From: a virus
Virus record (IMG/VR): IMGVR_UViG_3300032053_000078
Location: 1-60,386 of that record
DNA length: 60,386 bases
Reading direction: 5' to 3' (one strand)
The notes under the pieces are model-generated. The model searched no databases. It worked only from the letters and a program-made list of their open reading frames with translations, and was not told the origin of the DNA. A program made the position numbers and the translations under genes. Below, piece after piece: positions 7,453 to 17,353 of the stretch (positions are counted from its first letter, which is position 1; every line of letters starts with the position of its first letter).

Positions 7453-8321
7453 CAGTGCCTCCGATACGGGCCGGTACCGGGAACCCACGGCGGCAACGGC
7501 ACCACGATTTCAGTTGGGTTCGGCGGCAACGGGTTCACTGGCGGCTGATACGGGTGGACCGGGTTCGCCGGTTCGTTCGACCCGGTCGACACCCCACCGA
7601 ACGACGGACCCGAAGCGATCGCGGTCGAGTCGGGGACGCGCAAACCCAAGTCGTAGAACGGTTGTTGGATCATCGCCCATGAGATGTAGTCACCCGAGCT
7701 GGGTGCGACGGTCGGGATCATGAACTCCTGGGCCTGAGCGCCGACCGTCGTGATCGGACGTTGCATCTGAACTATCTGACCGGACACCGCCGTAGAGTTC
7801 GTGGCAACGTAACTCCACGTCGCCGAGGGCTTCAACCAGTCCGGGGTGAGCACGTTCTGATAGAACGTGGCGAGAAGAATCCCGGTCGCCAACGACGTGT
7901 ACGCCTTTACTTTCGGGATGCTGCTGTAGCCCGATCCAGAGCCGACGGTGACGAGGTTGGGCGAGAGGTATGACTGGAGCTGGGCGGCACCGGCGATCTG
8001 AGCGGAGATCCACGACCACCCCGCAGCGGTCACACCCTGAGATGTGACGTTCAGAATGGTTGCCGTTCCGATTTGGCGGGGAGAGAATATGCACGAGAAC
8101 ATCGCCGACGGTGACGGTGCCCCGAGGGTCTTGGTTTGATACGACGTCGGAACAACCGGGTACCCATCGAACGCGAACGTCGGGAGCGTCGTCTGATCCG
8201 ACCCGGTAACAAACACCGTGACCTGCAACATCTGAGTCGTGACCAACCCCGTGACCGACGCTTGGCTGCTCGGCGTCGTTATGTCAAAGATGGAGCTGCC
8301 ACCGAAGTACGACGCGGCCAT
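7452..8321 (-). CDS. Minor tail protein with Pro-rich C-terminus, 289 aa
   Basis: Starts MAASYFGGSSIFD. Thr-, Ser- and Val-rich beta protein whose residues 245-289 are proline-rich (HPYQPPVNPLPPNPTE). No domain recognised. It sits between two other minor tail genes and ends in TGATG with the hub gene. Probably a tail-tip or fibre component. Confidence 0.55.
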   Translation of the reverse strand: MAASYFGGSSIFDITTPSSQASVTGLVTTQMLQVTVFVTGSDQTTLPTFAFDGYPVVPTSYQTKTLGAPSPSAMFSCIFSPRQIGTATILNVTSQGVTAAGWSWISAQIAGAAQLQSYLSPNLVTVGSGSGYSSIPKVKAYTSLATGILLATFYQNVLTPDWLKPSATWSYVATNSTAVSGQIVQMQRPITTVGAQAQEFMIPTVAPSSGDYISWAMIQQPFYDLGLRVPDSTAIASGPSFGGVSTGSNEPANPVHPYQPPVNPLPPNPTEIVVPLPPWVPGTGPYRRH

Positions 8322-8322
8322 G

Positions 8323-8778
8323 TCAGTAGAACCCGGCCGGGCACGTCAACCCGATCGACACCGCCCCCGTCGTCGGAAGAACGAACGTCGCAGCCACACC
8401 CAACCCCGCGGTGTATTGGCATGGCATCGCCACCACAATCTGAGACGTCGCGTCAGCGCCAGAGTCCCGAACCAACACCAACCACGCAGCGACCTGCGCC
8501 CCCGCGAGAATCCCGAACGCCGGGTCCGTAGCGTCGTACACGATCTTGCCGCCCGTCCCGAACTGATTCGTCGGCAACGTCGTCGTCTTAGTCTTACCGC
8601 CAGTAGCGACCCTCGCGTACCCGCCGCCAGCCAACTCGTTCGTGATCGTCGAAGCGAACGTCGACGTCTGCGGGTCCGGCGTCCACGCCGACGTCGTCAA
8701 CCACCACTTGAAGTTCAACCCGGTCCAGTCGTCAAGGACCTTCTCCACACCCGTCGGGAACAAGATGCCGCCGCTCAC
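8323..8778 (-). CDS. Small minor tail protein, paralogue of 11493-11924
   Basis: 151 residues. It shares with the 143-residue gene at 11493-11924 the pattern Y-D-x-T-D-P-x-F-G-x-LAxG followed by a strand with LVLxR and an Ala/Thr-rich end. The two flank the large FN3-containing tail protein, so a duplication within the tail-tip cluster is likely. Overlaps the upstream gene by 4 nt. Confidence 0.6.
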   Translation of the reverse strand: MSGGILFPTGVEKVLDDWTGLNFKWWLTTSAWTPDPQTSTFASTITNELAGGGYARVATGGKTKTTTLPTNQFGTGGKIVYDATDPAFGILAGAQVAAWLVLVRDSGADATSQIVVAMPCQYTAGLGVAATFVLPTTGAVSIGLTCPAGFY

Positions 8779-11492
8779 GACGCCGGGGTCACAGACGAAT
8801 CAGGGGACGACGGCACATCAGTCACTTCGGTCACCTCAACATCCATCGTGTACGCACCGAACCCCCCCGAGCGTTCCGACCCGTGCTGAGTCCACTCAGC
8901 GGTCGGGGTCTTGACATACGCGAAGAACCGGTTGCCCGACTCGTTCTTCACACACACATACGACAGGCCAGCCCGGCAGATCGCTTTCAACGGGTCGAAC
9001 ACATCAGGGCCGAACCCGGTCGCGTTGTCGCAACCCGGGCCGCACGGCATCCGACCGGCCCGCACCCGTAGCTTCGACTTGAACTCGACACCACGGTCCT
9101 CCAACTCGCGGAACACAATCTGATAGTTCCGGTTGTGCGGTTGGAACACCTGCTCGTTCGACGGGAAGTCGAACGCCCGAGACTCGGCGAGGTCCTGATA
9201 GAACACCGTCAACAACGGGGACTCGTTCGACGTGAACATCAACCCCGGGTTCCCGGTCATCGGGACCGTCGCCGACACCGTCGCCGACCAGTCCGACGAG
9301 GTGCCGTCATCACGGATCAACCTGATCCGGTAGTACGCCAACGTGTTGCACATCGACTCGTAGTCGTCGAACCCGCCGATGGTTTGCGTCGTAATCAACG
9401 CGATCCGATGCCACGTCCCAGTCAACGAATCGTTCCGTTGGATTTCATACGCCAAGAACGCCCCGCACTCGACGGTCGTCACCGGCGTCCACGTCAACCA
9501 GATATGCGAGATCGAACACACCTCGACATCAGCGACAGCGGCGAACCCTGCCGGGGCGGACGGAACCGTCGACAGGTTCACCGCGGCAACAACGCTGCCC
9601 GGCTCGCCCGGTGTCGCCCACCCGAACTGTTGCATCATCGGATCGGAGAACGTCAGCTTGTCGACCCCACCACCCCACCCGGCCGCGGCGTTCGTCCCCG
9701 CCGGTGGCCCGTACGGTTGCGGTTCGTACCCCGAGTTCACACACTGGACGAGCCACCCCTGATTCGCGGCGGCGGTCGACCGGATGTCGAAGTAATACTG
9801 GGTGCCCGCCACCAGAGCGAACGTCGCGCCCGATGTGCGGACACCGACCGTCTGCCAACGGTGCGTCGGCGACACAAGGTCGGTCACCGCGATCGTCGCG
9901 GTGCCGCCCATCTGCACGTCGTCAGAACGCCGTTTGATCTGAATGGTGAGGTTGCCGTCGGTTGTCCCCGCCACCGTAGCGAGGAGGACTCTGATCCAAC
10001 CGTACGAGTCCGACACCGGGGCGGTGAACTCCTGTTGCATCGACAGCAACGTGTTGACCGGGCTGTTGTTGAACCACTCGCCCATGTCGGGCCACGCATC
10101 CGAACCGTTCAAGTCGGAGACAGTCCCGTACGGTTGAGAGTCCGCCGATACACCGCCAGCGGATTTCACCAACGACACCGCCGGTGTCAACCCTGACTCG
10201 ATGCCGATGTCGAGAACCCGCCGGTTCGCACCGTCGAGCGTCACCCCGTCACCCAACGCCCCGGTCCGAGTGGACGACCCGACGCCGAGCGGCCCGGTGA
10301 ACTGCGACCAGAACGGCGGCCCCTCCGTCAACAACGACTCCGTCAGGTCTCCCGGGTTCTCCGTTGAGATCGTCGCTATACCGAACGACGTCGACGACGT
10401 CCGGGTGTCGAGACGGAACACGAACAGGTACTTGTGGCCCCGCGAAAGTTGAAGGTTCCCCACAGCCCCGGTTTGGGTGTTCCGCAAAGTGAACTGCATC
10501 CACCCCTGACGGCACACCGTCCCGCCCTTCATCCCCGGGAACATTGTCGCCGGTGTGATCGCAGCCATCACCAACCGTGGGTCAACCGCTGCCGACTCGA
10601 CCTGCAAGTGGGCTTGGAGGATCAACCCCAAGTTGTTCGCCGACCCGGTCGGGTCCAAGTGCCAACCCAACCCTGACGCCGGAGCGGCCGCGGCGGTGTC
10701 GAACTGGTCGATGTCGGCGGGGGTCCACGGCAACCCGTTCGACGGGTTCACATACCAGTCGAAATAGAGTTCGACGACCCCTTGGTCGGCGGAGAAGCTG
10801 ATCGGGTCACCAAAGTATCTCGTGCTGTTCACCCATATGAACGGGGTGATCGTCACCGGCCCGAACGGGTCGTAGTCGATGAGTTGCTGAACCCAGTAAT
10901 GGGTGCGGACCCGGGTGATCCACTTGCCCGCCATCGACCCGGCGGTACCGACGTGACCGACGATCAGGTCGTACCCGGCCCCGAAAAAGCTGAAGATGGT
11001 GGCGTCGTTGCCGATCGTTTGGAGTGTGTTCAACGACCACGCCCGCGGAGTGAGGACCGTCGAGTCCAACGCCAGATACCGGCCGTAGACCGCACCGAGC
11101 GACGGGTTCCAACCATTGAAGTCACCCCACGCCCCCGACGTCCACCCCTGCGGCCCGTTGAAGATGTCGATACCCGGGACGTACGTCGTCCATGTCAACG
11201 CTGTCAACGGAGGGTTCGCTGCGGTGATGTCGTACACCTCCAACGACACCGTCTGGTTCCCAACCCAACACGCCACCCACGGCCACACCTGAGAGATCAG
11301 ATCGTTCGTGTCCGCTTCCAACGCGATCCCGATGGCGTTCTGCTCCGAGTCGATCCAACTGATCGACGCCACACTCGGGAACCAACCCAACCCCAACGTG
11401 CAAGGCGAGTTCGACCCGTAGTTCGGTAACGTCCCCGCACCGAACAACGCCGGGGCATGAACCCCGACATGCACATAGGAAACCGCGGTCAC
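8775..11492 (-). CDS. Large minor tail protein with fibronectin III-like domain
   Basis: 905 residues, mostly beta. Residues about 640-745 (LSTVPSAPAGFAAVADVEV through YYRIRLIRDDG to SATVSATVP) match a fibronectin type III domain. Upstream are two jelly-roll-like carbohydrate-binding-type segments with repeated 'TGxQYYFDIR'-style strands. Actinophage tail-tip proteins with FN3 domains are common. The C-terminal 150 residues (ELEDRGVEFKSKLRVRAG, then a CGPGC pair) resemble phage tail-tip attachment regions. It probably forms part of the tail tip or side fibres. Confidence 0.65.
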   Translation of the reverse strand: MTAVSYVHVGVHAPALFGAGTLPNYGSNSPCTLGLGWFPSVASISWIDSEQNAIGIALEADTNDLISQVWPWVACWVGNQTVSLEVYDITAANPPLTALTWTTYVPGIDIFNGPQGWTSGAWGDFNGWNPSLGAVYGRYLALDSTVLTPRAWSLNTLQTIGNDATIFSFFGAGYDLIVGHVGTAGSMAGKWITRVRTHYWVQQLIDYDPFGPVTITPFIWVNSTRYFGDPISFSADQGVVELYFDWYVNPSNGLPWTPADIDQFDTAAAAPASGLGWHLDPTGSANNLGLILQAHLQVESAAVDPRLVMAAITPATMFPGMKGGTVCRQGWMQFTLRNTQTGAVGNLQLSRGHKYLFVFRLDTRTSSTSFGIATISTENPGDLTESLLTEGPPFWSQFTGPLGVGSSTRTGALGDGVTLDGANRRVLDIGIESGLTPAVSLVKSAGGVSADSQPYGTVSDLNGSDAWPDMGEWFNNSPVNTLLSMQQEFTAPVSDSYGWIRVLLATVAGTTDGNLTIQIKRRSDDVQMGGTATIAVTDLVSPTHRWQTVGVRTSGATFALVAGTQYYFDIRSTAAANQGWLVQCVNSGYEPQPYGPPAGTNAAAGWGGGVDKLTFSDPMMQQFGWATPGEPGSVVAAVNLSTVPSAPAGFAAVADVEVCSISHIWLTWTPVTTVECGAFLAYEIQRNDSLTGTWHRIALITTQTIGGFDDYESMCNTLAYYRIRLIRDDGTSSDWSATVSATVPMTGNPGLMFTSNESPLLTVFYQDLAESRAFDFPSNEQVFQPHNRNYQIVFRELEDRGVEFKSKLRVRAGRMPCGPGCDNATGFGPDVFDPLKAICRAGLSYVCVKNESGNRFFAYVKTPTAEWTQHGSERSGGFGAYTMDVEVTEVTDVPSSPDSSVTPAS

Positions 11493-11924
11493 TTACGCCC
11501 CCTGATCGTTGTAAAGCACCCCGAGAGCGTCGAACGTGATCGGGAACGGGACACCTGCCGTCGCCACCGAACTGATCGGGTAGTACGCGATCAAGATGCT
11601 GTCAGCATCAACGGTGACGAACCGGAACAACACCAACGCCGTGACCGTCTCACCCGCCGCGAGATTTGGTGCGCCGAACGACGGGTCGGTGCAGTCGTAA
11701 GTGATCCGATCCAACGTGTCGTCGATCGTGCGGGTCTTGCCACCCAACGTCTGCCGAGCGTACGTCGCGACCGTCACCTCGTTCGACGCCGGAACAAGAT
11801 CCGACACGAAGTCGTGATCCCGGTTCACGACATACCCGGTGCCCTTCAACAACATCACCTTGTACGTCGACGTCGTGAACGCCGCCATCTCGTCCAGACC
11901 CCGGTTGTAGACGGTCGTTGCCAT
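11493..11924 (-). CDS. Small minor tail protein, 143 aa
   Basis: Starts MATTVYNRGLDEMAAF at ATG 11924 with GAGGAGAG just upstream. Contains the shared YDCTDPSFG motif also found in the 8323-8778 protein. It is the first gene after the tape measure gene, separated by 68 nt. Likely tail-tip component. Confidence 0.65.
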   Translation of the reverse strand: MATTVYNRGLDEMAAFTTSTYKVMLLKGTGYVVNRDHDFVSDLVPASNEVTVATYARQTLGGKTRTIDDTLDRITYDCTDPSFGAPNLAAGETVTALVLFRFVTVDADSILIAYYPISSVATAGVPFPITFDALGVLYNDQGA

Positions 11925-11992
11925 GTCTCTCCTCGTCGACCAGCCGGTCCGCCGCCACTCTAGCCCCGCCCAACATCACCCCCGAGGGAACG

Positions 11993-14900
11993 TCACGCAG
12001 CCCGCACCGAGTTTTTCAACCGCAACTTCCGCACAGCCGCCTCCCCCGCCGCGACACCCACAGTGTTCCCGAGGGTCTTGGCCCACAGATCATCGGTCCC
12101 CGGCGGCGGTTCCACCACCACGTTGATGACCACACTGTCACCGTTGGCGTTGACACCCGCACGACCCGCCGCGCCCGGAGCGGCTTCCCCCCGAGCGATC
12201 TGAGCGGCAGCCTTCGCCTCTCCGGCTTGCTTCGCCTTGTCCGCTGACAGAGCTTCCTTGTCCTGCTTCTCCTTCAACGCCTTGTCCTGCGCGATCTGCT
12301 GAGCCGCAGTGGTCAGGTCCTTCTTAGTCTGAGCGTCAGCCGCCTTCTGCGCTGCCGCCTTCGCTTTCGCGTCGGCCTTCAACTGCTTGTTACCCGACGC
12401 GATCCCACTGCCCGCTGCCGCCTTCGCTTGCGCCAGACCGGCGGCCTTAGCGTCGTCGATGCGTTTCTTGTTGGCCGCCTCGATCTTGGCCTGCCTCGCC
12501 GCTTCGTTATCCGCCGCACCCGGCTTCTTCTTCTTGGGGTCGAGCTGTGCCTGCAAAAGCTTGATCTGTCGCTCGATCGCGTTCGCCGCTTGGGCGTTCT
12601 TCGGAGTCTGCGCTTTGAGATCCCTGATCTGCTTCTGAATCGCGGCCTGCTGAGCTTTGTGGAGCTTCGCAGCGTCATCCTTCGCTTTCTTCGCTGCGGC
12701 CTCCTTCTCGTCGATCGACATTTCATCGAGACTTTTCTTCTTCGACTTGGGCTTCGGCTTGTCATCCTCCGCGGCCTCCTTCCTTGCGCCCTTCTTCTTC
12801 GGTGCCTTCTTCTTGTCGACCTTGTCAGCCACATCCTTCTCGGCCTCCGAGCCGCCTTTGAGGAGTTCGATGTTGACACCCGGGATCTTGTTGACCTGCT
12901 CGATGATCCAGTTCACCGCGTCGATCAAACCCTCTTTCAATCCCTCCCACATGCCCTTCGCGGCGCTACCGATCTTGGCTCCAACCCCGGTGAAGAACGA
13001 CAAGAGACCGGAGATGATGGTGTCCGCCTGTTCAACAAGCCAGTCGAACCCGTCTCCCATCCACTCGACCAGCAACCCACCAAGGTCGCCGAGCCAACCG
13101 ACGATCTCCATTGGCAACCCGCCCAACCAAACAGTGAGGTCGAGCAGCGCCGACGGGCCTTCGGTGACAAGCCACACGATCGCGTCCCAAAACCACTGGA
13201 ACAACGTCGCGCCAAGGTCGCCGAGCCAGCCGAGGATTTGGAGTTCCAAACTGCCAACCCATATTGCGAGATTGACAATGATCCCGGGTAGCGAGGTTGT
13301 CAACCAATCGAACCCGGCTTTGGCCCAACCCCACAACAGACTGCCAAGGTCACCCAACCAGCCGCCGATCTTGGTGCCAAGACTTGTGAACCAGTTATAC
13401 AAACCGACGACAGCGGTGTCGAGAGTCTTGATCGCCCAGTCGAACGCGTCGTACAACCACCCCCCGATCTCGTAGCCGAGAAACCCGAGACCACCGATAA
13501 TCAACCCCGGGATAGCCGCTATTCCGAGGAGGACGAACGCGATGATCTCGCCCCAGTTGTTGCCGAGCCAATCCCATCCGGCCTTCATCCAATCGAACAA
13601 CACCGAACCAAGGTCGCCCAACCAGCCGACGATTTTCATGGGGATGCTGATGAGGAACGACGCGAGACCGACGAGCATCCCCGGCATCGAAGTCACCAAC
13701 CAGACGAACCCGTCAGCGAGCCAGCCGACCAACGTCAACCCGATGTTGCCCAACCAACCAAGGATCTTCACGTCCAACCCGATGATGAACGACGCGAGAT
13801 CCACGATCATCCCGGGAAGGTTCGTGACCAACCAGACGAACCCGTCGAGAAGCCAACCAACCAACGTCAACCCGATGTTGCCCAACCAACCGAGGATCTT
13901 CGCGTCGATCCCGATGATGAACGAAGCGAGGTCGCCAAGCATCCCGGGAAGGTTCGCGACCAACCAGTCGAACCCGGTCGTCACCCAACCGACGAGCGTC
14001 GCCCCGATCGGACCGAGCCAATCGACCAGCTTCCCCGGCAACGCCACGAAAAACGCCTTGACCGACGCGACGATCCCGGGGAACGCAGCGGCGAGAGCGT
14101 TGAAAGCGTCGACCACCCACTTGATGAGGTCCGGCCCGAACTTGTTGCCGAGGTAACCCACCAGCAGCAACGGGAGACCACCCATCAAAGTGAGTACGCC
14201 GCCGATCACGACCTTCCAGTTGTCCGACACCCACTGCCACGCCGACTTCATCCACCCGAGCAGCATCACGCCAAGGTCACCGAGCCAGCCGGGTATCTTC
14301 AACACGAAGTCCAGAAACATTTGACCGGCAGCCGCGAGCAGCCCGGGGCCGTTCGCCACCAGCCAGTTGACGCCCTCCATGATCCAGCCGCCGAGGTTCG
14401 AGCTGAACGAAACCACGTTGTCCCATATCCCAGCCAACGCGTCACCGATAGCGTCACCGATCGCTGCAAGCGCAGCGCCGATCGCCGCAAGGTCGAAACT
14501 GCTGATGGCGTCCCACAGGTCAGCGAACAACCCGGCGGCGCGCTTCACCACCGGGATGATCGTGTCGTTCACCACGGCTGACAGATAATCGAACGCGGCG
14601 ATCAGCCCGTCTTTGACGGCCCTCACCACCGCATCGACGGCGTCTTGGAACCACTTGAAGTGGGTGTATGCCTTCTTGAAAGCGACGATCACCAAAGCCA
14701 CACCGGCCGCGATCGCTACGAACGGGGCCGCAGCCAACAACGCCGCTCCGACGAGACCGATCAGCGAAGAAGTGATCCAGACAATCAACCCGGCGAGCGC
14801 CCCGAGAGCGGCGAGGATCGTCGGGCCAGTGAGGATCGCCAACACTGTCGCCACCCCAGCGAACACCGCTTCGGGGTTCGCCGCTACAAACGTCTTGACC

Positions 14901-16603
14901 GCGCCGACAACAGTGTCGAACACAGATTTGATCGCGTCGCGCACCGGTTGGAGCGCGGCCCACAAGTCGGTCGCCGCCTGCCCGATGCCCTGTAGGAACT
15001 GCACGATCTCGAACCCGAGCTTCACCTGTCCGATCGACTTGAAGAAAGCGACGATCGCCCACATCGGACCCATCCCTGCGTCCAACGCTTCCGACGCCTT
15101 CTTGAACGCCGTGCGGATCTCGTCGAACACCACCCACACCGGGTGAGCGATCACGAGGAACGCGTTGAACGCGTCAGATAGGACGCCGCCGACGAGCTTC
15201 GCTATCGCTGCGACCGGGGCCATGACAGCTTGAACCGCCACCCCCAACCCGGCGAACACAGCCGACGCGATCGGTTCGACCACGTTCTTCAACTGGTGAG
15301 TCATCACTGTGAGCTTCGAGTGCCAGTTCGACGCCGCCGCCGCAGCAGCGTTGATCGTGTCACCTCCGCTCTGGATGACCTTTGTCGTCTCCTGATATTG
15401 CAACCCGTTAGCGAGGATCGCCGCAGCAATCTTCGGTCCGGCCATCGGCCCAAAGTTGGCGTTCGCCATCTTGACTGCCGCTTCGTCTGACGTTTTCCCA
15501 GCTTCCTTTACCGCTGCCGAGATTTGATCCCACCGCTCGCGAGTTGATTGACCCGGGGGTGCTTCGCGGGCGACTTTCATCAGCGCCCGCTGCATGACCA
15601 TGCCCTTCAACCCGACCTTCGTCAGGCCGCCAATGATCGCCGAGGTCTCGTCGATGGCGAACCCGGACGCCTTGAACGTCGGCCCCACTTGCTTCATCTG
15701 CGACAGCAGATCGTTGGTCGTCACGCCCGTAATCTGCGAGACCCGTTGGAACTTGTTGAGCTGTTCCTCTTGGTCCTTCGTCGCCACCCGGAAGTTGTTG
15801 AAGATTTGAGTGGCCTTCTCGACCGTACCCGACACGCTGTCCTTGTTGATGCGGGCCATCTTGATGAGCTGGAGGCCGAGATCCTGCGCTCCCTCACCAG
15901 TCAGATTGAGGCGTTGCTTCAGCGTGACCAGCGTCCCCGAGACTTCCTCCAGCGACGCTGGGGTCTTGGCGAACAGGTCCTTAGTCGCCTCCTCCAAGCC
16001 TTTCAGCTCAGTGCCGGTCGCCCCCGCCCCGACACGCGCCTTTAGAAAGGCTCCCTCGTATTCCTCGCCCAACTCAGGGAGAAACTCGACAACGGATTTC
16101 AACGCCTCGATCGCTAGTTCGACGCCCGCTTCAATCCCGTCGGCAAGCAACGTCCCTAAAGCGACCGAGGTGATTATGTCGGCAAGCCCCGAAACGTGCT
16201 CACCACCTTCGAGTTCGAGATCAGCCAACGACGCCTTCGCAGTGTCGACACCGTCGTCGATGGCTGTCAACGAATCGGCGGCCTGTTCCGCCCCCGAAGC
16301 GATCGCGTCAGCGATCCCATCAGCGCCCTCGCCGACGCTCTCCAACGAGGCAGACATCTCGTCAGACGCCGCCGACACCGAGTCCGCAGCCGACGTAGCA
16401 GCCGTAGAGATAGCGTCCTCCAACGCCGACCCGATGTCTCCCGCGCTTGCCTCCATCGCGCTTGACATGTCCCCGGCAGCGGCGTTCACCGCCGACACGG
16501 CATCGTTGAGCGCGGGGCCGAGTGCCGCTTCGAGCATCGAAGCGAACTGCTCGAAGTCCGGTTCGATCGTTACCGACGCCGAACCGACTACGTCATCAGC
16601 CAT
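11993..16603 (-). CDS. Tape measure protein
   Basis: At 1536 residues it is the longest tail gene and lies directly after the chaperones and neck protein. Residues 170-330 (KARVGAGATGTELKGLEEA to GLTKVGLKGMVMQRALMKV) match the conserved TP901-type tape measure core. The middle holds many hydrophobic helices and repeated GWLGD/GWLGN modules (about residues 770-1200). Residues 1270-1480 are Lys/Ala/Glu-rich and coiled-coil-like. It sets tail length and is probably ejected with the DNA. ATG 16603 is 1 nt after the stop of the neck gene. Confidence 0.92.
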   Translation of the reverse strand: MADDVVGSASVTIEPDFEQFASMLEAALGPALNDAVSAVNAAAGDMSSAMEASAGDIGSALEDAISTAATSAADSVSAASDEMSASLESVGEGADGIADAIASGAEQAADSLTAIDDGVDTAKASLADLELEGGEHVSGLADIITSVALGTLLADGIEAGVELAIEALKSVVEFLPELGEEYEGAFLKARVGAGATGTELKGLEEATKDLFAKTPASLEEVSGTLVTLKQRLNLTGEGAQDLGLQLIKMARINKDSVSGTVEKATQIFNNFRVATKDQEEQLNKFQRVSQITGVTTNDLLSQMKQVGPTFKASGFAIDETSAIIGGLTKVGLKGMVMQRALMKVAREAPPGQSTRERWDQISAAVKEAGKTSDEAAVKMANANFGPMAGPKIAAAILANGLQYQETTKVIQSGGDTINAAAAAASNWHSKLTVMTHQLKNVVEPIASAVFAGLGVAVQAVMAPVAAIAKLVGGVLSDAFNAFLVIAHPVWVVFDEIRTAFKKASEALDAGMGPMWAIVAFFKSIGQVKLGFEIVQFLQGIGQAATDLWAALQPVRDAIKSVFDTVVGAVKTFVAANPEAVFAGVATVLAILTGPTILAALGALAGLIVWITSSLIGLVGAALLAAAPFVAIAAGVALVIVAFKKAYTHFKWFQDAVDAVVRAVKDGLIAAFDYLSAVVNDTIIPVVKRAAGLFADLWDAISSFDLAAIGAALAAIGDAIGDALAGIWDNVVSFSSNLGGWIMEGVNWLVANGPGLLAAAGQMFLDFVLKIPGWLGDLGVMLLGWMKSAWQWVSDNWKVVIGGVLTLMGGLPLLLVGYLGNKFGPDLIKWVVDAFNALAAAFPGIVASVKAFFVALPGKLVDWLGPIGATLVGWVTTGFDWLVANLPGMLGDLASFIIGIDAKILGWLGNIGLTLVGWLLDGFVWLVTNLPGMIVDLASFIIGLDVKILGWLGNIGLTLVGWLADGFVWLVTSMPGMLVGLASFLISIPMKIVGWLGDLGSVLFDWMKAGWDWLGNNWGEIIAFVLLGIAAIPGLIIGGLGFLGYEIGGWLYDAFDWAIKTLDTAVVGLYNWFTSLGTKIGGWLGDLGSLLWGWAKAGFDWLTTSLPGIIVNLAIWVGSLELQILGWLGDLGATLFQWFWDAIVWLVTEGPSALLDLTVWLGGLPMEIVGWLGDLGGLLVEWMGDGFDWLVEQADTIISGLLSFFTGVGAKIGSAAKGMWEGLKEGLIDAVNWIIEQVNKIPGVNIELLKGGSEAEKDVADKVDKKKAPKKKGARKEAAEDDKPKPKSKKKSLDEMSIDEKEAAAKKAKDDAAKLHKAQQAAIQKQIRDLKAQTPKNAQAANAIERQIKLLQAQLDPKKKKPGAADNEAARQAKIEAANKKRIDDAKAAGLAQAKAAAGSGIASGNKQLKADAKAKAAAQKAADAQTKKDLTTAAQQIAQDKALKEKQDKEALSADKAKQAGEAKAAAQIARGEAAPGAAGRAGVNANGDSVVINVVVEPPPGTDDLWAKTLGNTVGVAAGEAAVRKLRLKNSVRAA
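13690..13915 (-). repeat. 132-bp direct repeats in the tape measure gene
   Basis: Near-identical DNA at about 13725 and 13857 has a period of 132 bp, encoding 44-residue units such as KILGWLGNIGLTLVGWL. More diverged copies continue on both sides to about 13000 and 14400. Such units are typical of tape measure helices and could change tail length by recombination. Confidence 0.7.
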
Positions 16604-16604
16604 C

Positions 16605-17051
16605 TCAGTCGCCCATCACAGCGTCAAGAGCGTTCCGCAAGAACGGTTGCGCTTCCGTCCCGGGGTGGAACACCGACGACCTCACCTGAAACGCCCCCGC
16701 CGACTCCTGCCAGAACGCCAACGCGTACGCCGGTCGCTTCGGGAAGATCGGATGAGGGTTCGTTCCCTCATGCACGAAGAACGCGTACGGGGCGTTCGCG
16801 ACAACCCGGCCCGTCAACTTCGGGAATGACCCCTCGATACGGGTGTTGATCGAATGTTGAAGCCGCCCGGGTTGACGTTGCGGGGCTGACGACATCGGGT
16901 GAATCGGTTGCGGCGTCGACACCGGGCAGTTGTGAAACGCTGTCGAAGCGACCTCGGAAAGTTGACGTTGCAACCATGCCTGCGCCGCGTCGGCGAGGAC
17001 ACGCTCGAACGCCGACGAGTCCACGTCAAAGGTCACCTCGGCACCAGACAC
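16605..17051 (-). CDS. HK97 gp10-like neck / tail completion protein
   Basis: 148 residues. The C-terminal part reads FVHEGTNPHPI, KRPAYALAFW and HPGTEAQPFLRNAL, the recognisable HK97 gp10-like signature. The start is GTG 17051, 6 nt after TAGCAT, so it may be leaderless; no good ribosome binding site is seen. It lies between the chaperone frames and the tape measure, one position later than in most actinophages. Confidence 0.8.
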   Translation of the reverse strand: MSGAEVTFDVDSSAFERVLADAAQAWLQRQLSEVASTAFHNCPVSTPQPIHPMSSAPQRQPGRLQHSINTRIEGSFPKLTGRVVANAPYAFFVHEGTNPHPIFPKRPAYALAFWQESAGAFQVRSSVFHPGTEAQPFLRNALDAVMGD

Positions 17052-17057
17052 ACGGGG

Positions 17058-17063
17058 ATGCTA
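17058..17063 (-). promoter_or_regulatory. -10-like TAGCAT before the leaderless-type start at 17051
   Basis: TAGCAT is followed after 6 nt by GTG 17051. The surrounding (C)GGGTAGC element occurs twice here (top strand, 17058-17076) and twice before the 19337 gene, which suggests a shared control site. No clear -35. Confidence 0.35.
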
Positions 17064-17069
17064 CCCGGG

Positions 17070-17324
17070 CTACCCCGACGTGGTGATGACTCCTTCGACC
17101 GGGGTGTCGCCCTTCCACCACGACGGAGGGCGGAGGCCCTGCATCGACTCGTGCAGTTCGTCGTCGTGGATTTCAACAGCCTCGCTCGGGCGCAACGCGT
17201 AGTCGAGGTTCTTGCGCTGCTCATTGTCCATGCCGTCAACCATGAGGTAGTAGCACCACGAGAGGAGTTCGCCTGCTTCGAGGTCAGCGAGACGGCGACC
17301 CCGGTCCACCAGACGGCCGTCCAA
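17070..17324 (-). CDS. Tail assembly chaperone, second frame (probable -1 frameshift product)
   Basis: Residues such as DRGRRLADLEAGELLSWCYY and LVDGMDNEQR-type helices match the C-terminal part of actinophage tail assembly chaperones (the 'T' half). The only starts in the frame are poor: TTG 17324 without a ribosome binding site. The frame is open upstream to 17423, overlapping the chaperone gene's end in the -1 frame. It is therefore probably expressed as a -1 frameshift extension of 17354-17845, with the slip between 17357 and 17423. No canonical slippery heptamer is obvious; GGGAC near 17380 is a candidate. Confidence 0.65.
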   Translation of the reverse strand: MDGRLVDRGRRLADLEAGELLSWCYYLMVDGMDNEQRKNLDYALRPSEAVEIHDDELHESMQGLRPPSWWKGDTPVEGVITTSG

Positions 17325-17353
17325 CTCGACCGCGTGTTGGGCCGCCCAACCAG

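Noticed and set aside
9135-10196. 353-codon plus-strand open frame
   Set aside because: Antisense to the FN3 tail protein; composition is Arg-rich and no ribosome binding site is present.
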